Part shown: positions 60,964 through 64,000 of the stretch, piece after piece
How positions within the stretch are numbered: position 1 is the first letter of the stretch
How the letters are laid out: each line of letters starts with the position of its first letter
Source: Pseudomonadota bacterium
GTDB lineage: Bacteria > Myxococcota_A > UBA796 > GCA-2862545
Length of the DNA: 64,000 nt
Reading direction: 5' to 3'
NCBI GenBank assembly: GCA_947505245.1
Contig: CANNIZ010000019.1
Coordinates: forward strand, 23,014-87,013
Translations under genes and position numbers: made by a program
Notes under the pieces: model-generated
Told to the model about the DNA's origin: nothing
Seen by the model: only the letters and a program-made list of their open reading frames with translations
Database searches by the model: none

Positions 60964-61461
60964 GGGCTTCGCAGCAGCTCGACCATGATGATGGGCGTCG
61001 GCGAGACCGCGGAGCACCGCGTGAAGCACCTGTTGCGCCTGCGCGACGTGCAGGACGAGACGGGCGGCTTCACCGCGTTCAACTGCTGGACGTTCGTGTC
61101 CGACAATACTTCCGTGAAGCCCGACGGCAACACCGCCGCCGACTACCTGCGCACGAACGCCGTTTCGCGCCTGTTCCCGGACAACATCAAGAACGTCCAG
61201 GCGTCCTGGGTCACGCAGGGCCCGGGCGTCGCGCAGGCGGCGCTGCACATGGGCGCCAACGACTACGGCAGCGTGATGCTCGAAGAGAACGTCGTGAGCG
61301 CGGCCGGTAGCACGTTCGCGATGACGATCGACGAGGTCGAACGCCACATCCGCGGGGCGGGCTTCGTGCCGGTGCGGCGCAACATGCGCTACGATCACGT
61401 CGGTGGGGCGCTCACGGTCGGTCGCGTGAACGAGATCCGCCTCGCCTTTGGGCTCCGTTGA
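60964..61461 (+). pseudogene. mqnC: Truncated duplicate of the mqnC 3' end
   Basis: Codons 60964-61446 align without gaps to 57986-58468, the last 161 codons of the MqnA-MqnC gene. Amino-acid changes include Ile to Asn (FNCWTF), Pro to Ser, Tyr to Ser, Ser to Asp and Leu to Pro (SRLFPDN), several at conserved sites. The copy runs on into FGLR and a stop at 61461. It has no radical-SAM motif, start or ribosome site, so it cannot be a working enzyme. Many synonymous differences show the duplication is not recent. Confidence 0.9.
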
Positions 61462-61494
61462 ATCCGATGGCGGAGCGGTCGCGAGATGCGATAG

Positions 61495-64000
61495 ATTGCG
61501 CGTCTTGCGGAGCTCCTCAGGCGTCGTCGTTCAGCGGTCGTTGTCCTCGCCCTCGGTGTCGGTGGCCTCGCGGCCGCAGCCACCATCGACTACCCGCTCA
61601 ACGCTTCGTCCGAGCTCGTCTATGATCCGCGCCTGGTCGTCGTTTCAGGTGGTGGAGCGCACCTGTTCCCTGTGGTGTCCGGCACGGGCCTCGACGGCGC
61701 GCTTTCGGTCACGATGGCCACGTTCAACCTCTCGACGCAGACTCAGTCGGCCACGCGCACGGTCGCCGATGGGAAGGCGTGGGGCGTGACGAGCGCGGTC
61801 GCGTCGGGCGCGACGGTGTTGCCGCTCCCTACCCTCGCCGGTGGCCTCGCGACCGGTGACGAGCTGCTCCTCGTAGACGCGCGCAACAAGTCGTCCACGG
61901 CGGTGAGCGTTGGCCTGTGGGAGACCGTGCGCGTCGTCTCCGTCGCCGGTACGAACGTCACGATCACGCCGACGGCTCGCGCGTATGACGGCGTCAATCA
62001 CACCATCATCGCGCAGCGCGTCCCGAACTACACAGGCGTGACGCTCGCGACCTCGGCGACGGTCACGGCCGATCCCTTCAACGGCATCGTCGGCGGCATC
62101 GTCGCGTTCCGCACGGCGGGCGTCACGGTGGACGGCACCTCCGCCGTGAGCGCGAACGGGCTCGGCTACCGCGGCGGCGCGGGCGGCGTGGTCACGTACC
62201 CGGGCGGCGTGGCGGCCGGCGGTGGCGGCGCGTCGGGCGAGTGCCCCGCGGGTGCCGATGGCAACGGCGGCGGGCTCCGGCTCGGCGGCACCGGCAGCGG
62301 CGGCGGCGGCGAGGGGACGGCCTCGGCAACGGGCAGCCAGGGCGGAAACGGTGGGTTCTGTGCCGGAGGAGGTGGCGCGGACGGGCTCGACAACGCCGAT
62401 GACGGCGGCGGCGGCGGCGGCGGCGGCGGGCACGCGGGCGGCGGCGGCGGCGCGGCGGGGGGCGACGGGTGCGGTGGGGCCGCGATCGCCGGGGGGCTCG
62501 GCGGGGCCGATGGCATCAACGCAGGCGGCGGAAGCGCAGCGACCTGCCCGGTAGCTCCGGGCGGGGCAGCTGGTTCTCCGGGCGGCGGAGCGGGTGGCTC
62601 CTGCTATGACGTCGTCAATGTCTCACCGGCCCCGGCCGGGACGGGCGTCGGCGTGGGCGGCGGCGGCGGCGACACCTGCGGCGCCGCCTATGGTGGCGGT
62701 GGCGGCGGCGGTGGCGCGCGCTACGCCGACAACACGCGGCTCACGCTCGGCGGCGGCGGCGCGGGCGGCGGCGCGTGGACGAACGGAAACACCGCGGCTG
62801 GCATGCTCCCGGGCGGCGCGGGCGGGAGCGGCGGTGGAACGATCGTCATCTTCGCGGCGCGCGCTCTCGGCAATGGATCCCTCAACAGCATCGGCGCGGC
62901 CGGTGGCCCCGGGAGGACGCAAGACACGAACGGCTCGGGTGGTGGCGGCGCCGGTGGCCTGATCCACACGGAATTCACGACAGGCTCGATCGCGGTCACC
63001 TCGGTCCTCGGTGGCGCGGGTCCTCTGGCGGGCTCGGCCGGCGGCGGCAGCGGCGGGGTCGGCCGCGTCGTCGCTTCGGCGCCTGCGAACACGTACCCGA
63101 CGCAGGCGTTGGTGTGCGCCGCGGCCAACGCGGTGCCGTCGGGCCCGTTCATCTGGACCGGATTCCCGGTCGTCGAAGACGCGCAGGGCGGGACGATCAC
63201 GTACACGCTCACGCCGAACGGCGGCTCGACGCCGCAGTACTGGAACGGCTCGGCGTGGGCGACGTCCTCGGGCATCGCGCAGTCCAACGACGCGGCCACG
63301 ATCGCGGCGCACATCGCGACCACGGGCGCCACCTCCGAGCGGTGGTGCGCGTACCTGAAGGGCAACGGTGCCCAGGCCGTCGGCATCCTCGACGTCAAGG
63401 TCGCGTACGATCTGGACGCGGACAGCGACGGCGTCGGCGACACGCTCGACAACTGCAAGACCACGGCAAACCCAGGCCAGGCCGACCAGGACGTCGACGG
63501 CATCGGCGACGTGTGCGATACCGACCGGGACGGTGACGGGCACATCGCGTCGGCCAGCGGCGGCGACGACTGCAACGACCTCGTGAACACGACGTTCACG
63601 GGCGCGGTGGAGACCTACTACGACGGCGTGGACGCGAACTGCGACGGGAAGTCGGACTACGACCAGGACGGGGACGGCCACGACAAGACGGGGACGACGC
63701 CGGGGTCGGACGACTGCAACGACCTCGTGAACACGACGTTCACGGGCGCAGTGGACGCGTTCTACGATGGCGTGGACGCGAACTGCGACGGGAAGTCGGA
63801 CTACGACCAGGACGGGGACGGCCACGACAAGACGGGGACGACGCCGGGGTCGGACGACTGCAACGACCTGCTGAACACGACGTACACGGGCGCAGTGGAG
63901 ACCTACTACGACGGCGTGGACGCGAACTGCGACGGGAAGTCGGACTACGACCAGGACGGGGACGGCCACGACAAGACGGGGACGACGCCGGGGTCGGACG
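61495..64000 (+). CDS. Gly-rich secreted protein with MopE-type repeats, cut by the window edge
   Basis: The frame from 61495 has no stop to the window end (835 codons). A convincing signal peptide is encoded, LAELLRRRRSAVVVLALGVG then GLAAAA, but no ATG, GTG or TTG precedes it in frame: after a TAG at 61492 the first codon is ATT. The first normal start, GTG 61672, lies past the signal. Regions: beta-rich to residue 220 (VSGTGLDGALSVTMATFN); a long Gly-rich stretch to about 500 with scattered Cys; then TSP3-like DLDADSDGVGDTLDNC; and MopE-type units DQDGDGHDKTG and DDCND from about residue 680. A surface or matrix protein. Start uncertain: ATT initiation, a sequence error, or lost start. Confidence 0.7.
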   Translation, partial: MARLAELLRRRRSAVVVLALGVGGLAAAATIDYPLNASSELVYDPRLVVVSGGGAHLFPVVSGTGLDGALSVTMATFNLSTQTQSATRTVADGKAWGVTSAVASGATVLPLPTLAGGLATGDELLLVDARNKSSTAVSVGLWETVRVVSVAGTNVTITPTARAYDGVNHTIIAQRVPNYTGVTLATSATVTADPFNGIVGGIVAFRTAGVTVDGTSAVSANGLGYRGGAGGVVTYPGGVAAGGGGASGECPAGADGNGGGLRLGGTGSGGGGEGTASATGSQGGNGGFCAGGGGADGLDNADDGGGGGGGGGHAGGGGGAAGGDGCGGAAIAGGLGGADGINAGGGSAATCPVAPGGAAGSPGGGAGGSCYDVVNVSPAPAGTGVGVGGGGGDTCGAAYGGGGGGGGARYADNTRLTLGGGGAGGGAWTNGNTAAGMLPGGAGGSGGGTIVIFAARALGNGSLNSIGAAGGPGRTQDTNGSGGGGAGGLIHTEFTTGSIAVTSVLGGAGPLAGSAGGGSGGVGRVVASAPANTYPTQALVCAAANAVPSGPFIWTGFPVVEDAQGGTITYTLTPNGGSTPQYWNGSAWATSSGIAQSNDAATIAAHIATTGATSERWCAYLKGNGAQAVGILDVKVAYDLDADSDGVGDTLDNCKTTANPGQADQDVDGIGDVCDTDRDGDGHIASASGGDDCNDLVNTTFTGAVETYYDGVDANCDGKSDYDQDGDGHDKTGTTPGSDDCNDLVNTTFTGAVDAFYDGVDANCDGKSDYDQDGDGHDKTGTTPGSDDCNDLLNTTYTGAVETYYDGVDANCDGKSDYDQDGDGHDKTGTTPGSD
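63565..64000 (+). repeat. 144-bp tandem coding repeats
   Basis: Units start at 63565, 63709 and 63853 (exactly 144 bp, 48 codons), nearly identical at the DNA level, and continue off the window. Each encodes DDCNDL, YDGVDANCDGKSDYDQDG and a GHDKTGTTPGS linker, a MopE-type metal-binding unit. Confidence 0.9.

Overview
The window is high-GC, densely coded bacterial DNA. It most likely comes from a myxobacterium-like member of the Myxococcota (old Deltaproteobacteria). The evidence is a MYXO-CTERM-type sorting tail on a giant surface protein, several proteins built from MopE-type Asp/Cys metal-binding repeats, the futalosine route to menaquinone, and two sigma-54 activators. No rRNA, tRNA, CRISPR array, phage or insertion sequence was seen.

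Layout. 1-2400: a truncated membrane protein gene, a DUF4190-like membrane protein, an FAD-linked oxidase, and a secreted peptide made of six 9-residue repeats with a textbook terminator. 2530-9440: topoisomerase III, an AHSA1 protein, two small unknowns, cystathionine beta-synthase, and an aldehyde-dehydrogenase homologue that has lost its catalytic Cys and Glu. 9516-18058: a large lipoprotein, a 32-bp triple repeat between convergent genes, a disordered repeat protein, and a Cpx-like module (histidine kinase, response regulator, His-rich Spy/CpxP-like protein). 18262-29656: small lipoproteins, a uracil-DNA-glycosylase-like protein, a ChaN-like protein, a sigma-54 activator without a sensor domain, and a 2531-residue protein with a beta-helix, about 31 MopE repeats and a C-terminal sorting tail.

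29798-35140: an unknown protein, a DUF4143 ATPase, an AAA+ ATPase of the type found with extracellular contractile injection systems (no other such gene is present), and an Asp-rich lipoprotein behind a tandem pair of 21-bp dyads. 35233-41128: a spermidine/putrescine transporter operon potABCD. Between potA and potB sits a two-gene cassette (SMC-like ATPase plus HNH nuclease) resembling the Septu anti-phage system, coupled to its neighbours by 4-nt stop/start overlaps. 41183-46706: a zinc-ribbon protein, chorismate synthase, phosphatidylserine decarboxylase, DUF6132, an unknown, and MutS2. 46823-47003: three tandem copies of an unusual palindromic element.

47082-50345: a PAS/sigma-54 activator divergent from a sulfur module (rhodanese, TauE/SafE exporter, persulfide-dioxygenase-like hydrolase). 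50355-53579: a lipoprotein, an NmrA-like reductase, a LysR regulator and a GbsR/MarR-like regulator. The last is divergent from a menaquinone operon (polyprenyl synthase, UbiX-type prenyltransferase, MqnE, and a MqnA-MqnC fusion). 58472-61461 looks like a decay zone, with a perfect AT-rich inverted repeat, gene fragments and a partial duplicate of mqnC. The window ends inside a Gly-rich, MopE-like secreted protein that lacks a normal start codon.

Several genes have a TANNNT box only 6-9 nt before the start codon and no Shine-Dalgarno sequence, suggesting leaderless transcripts are common here. All calls come from reading the sequence; no database search was run.
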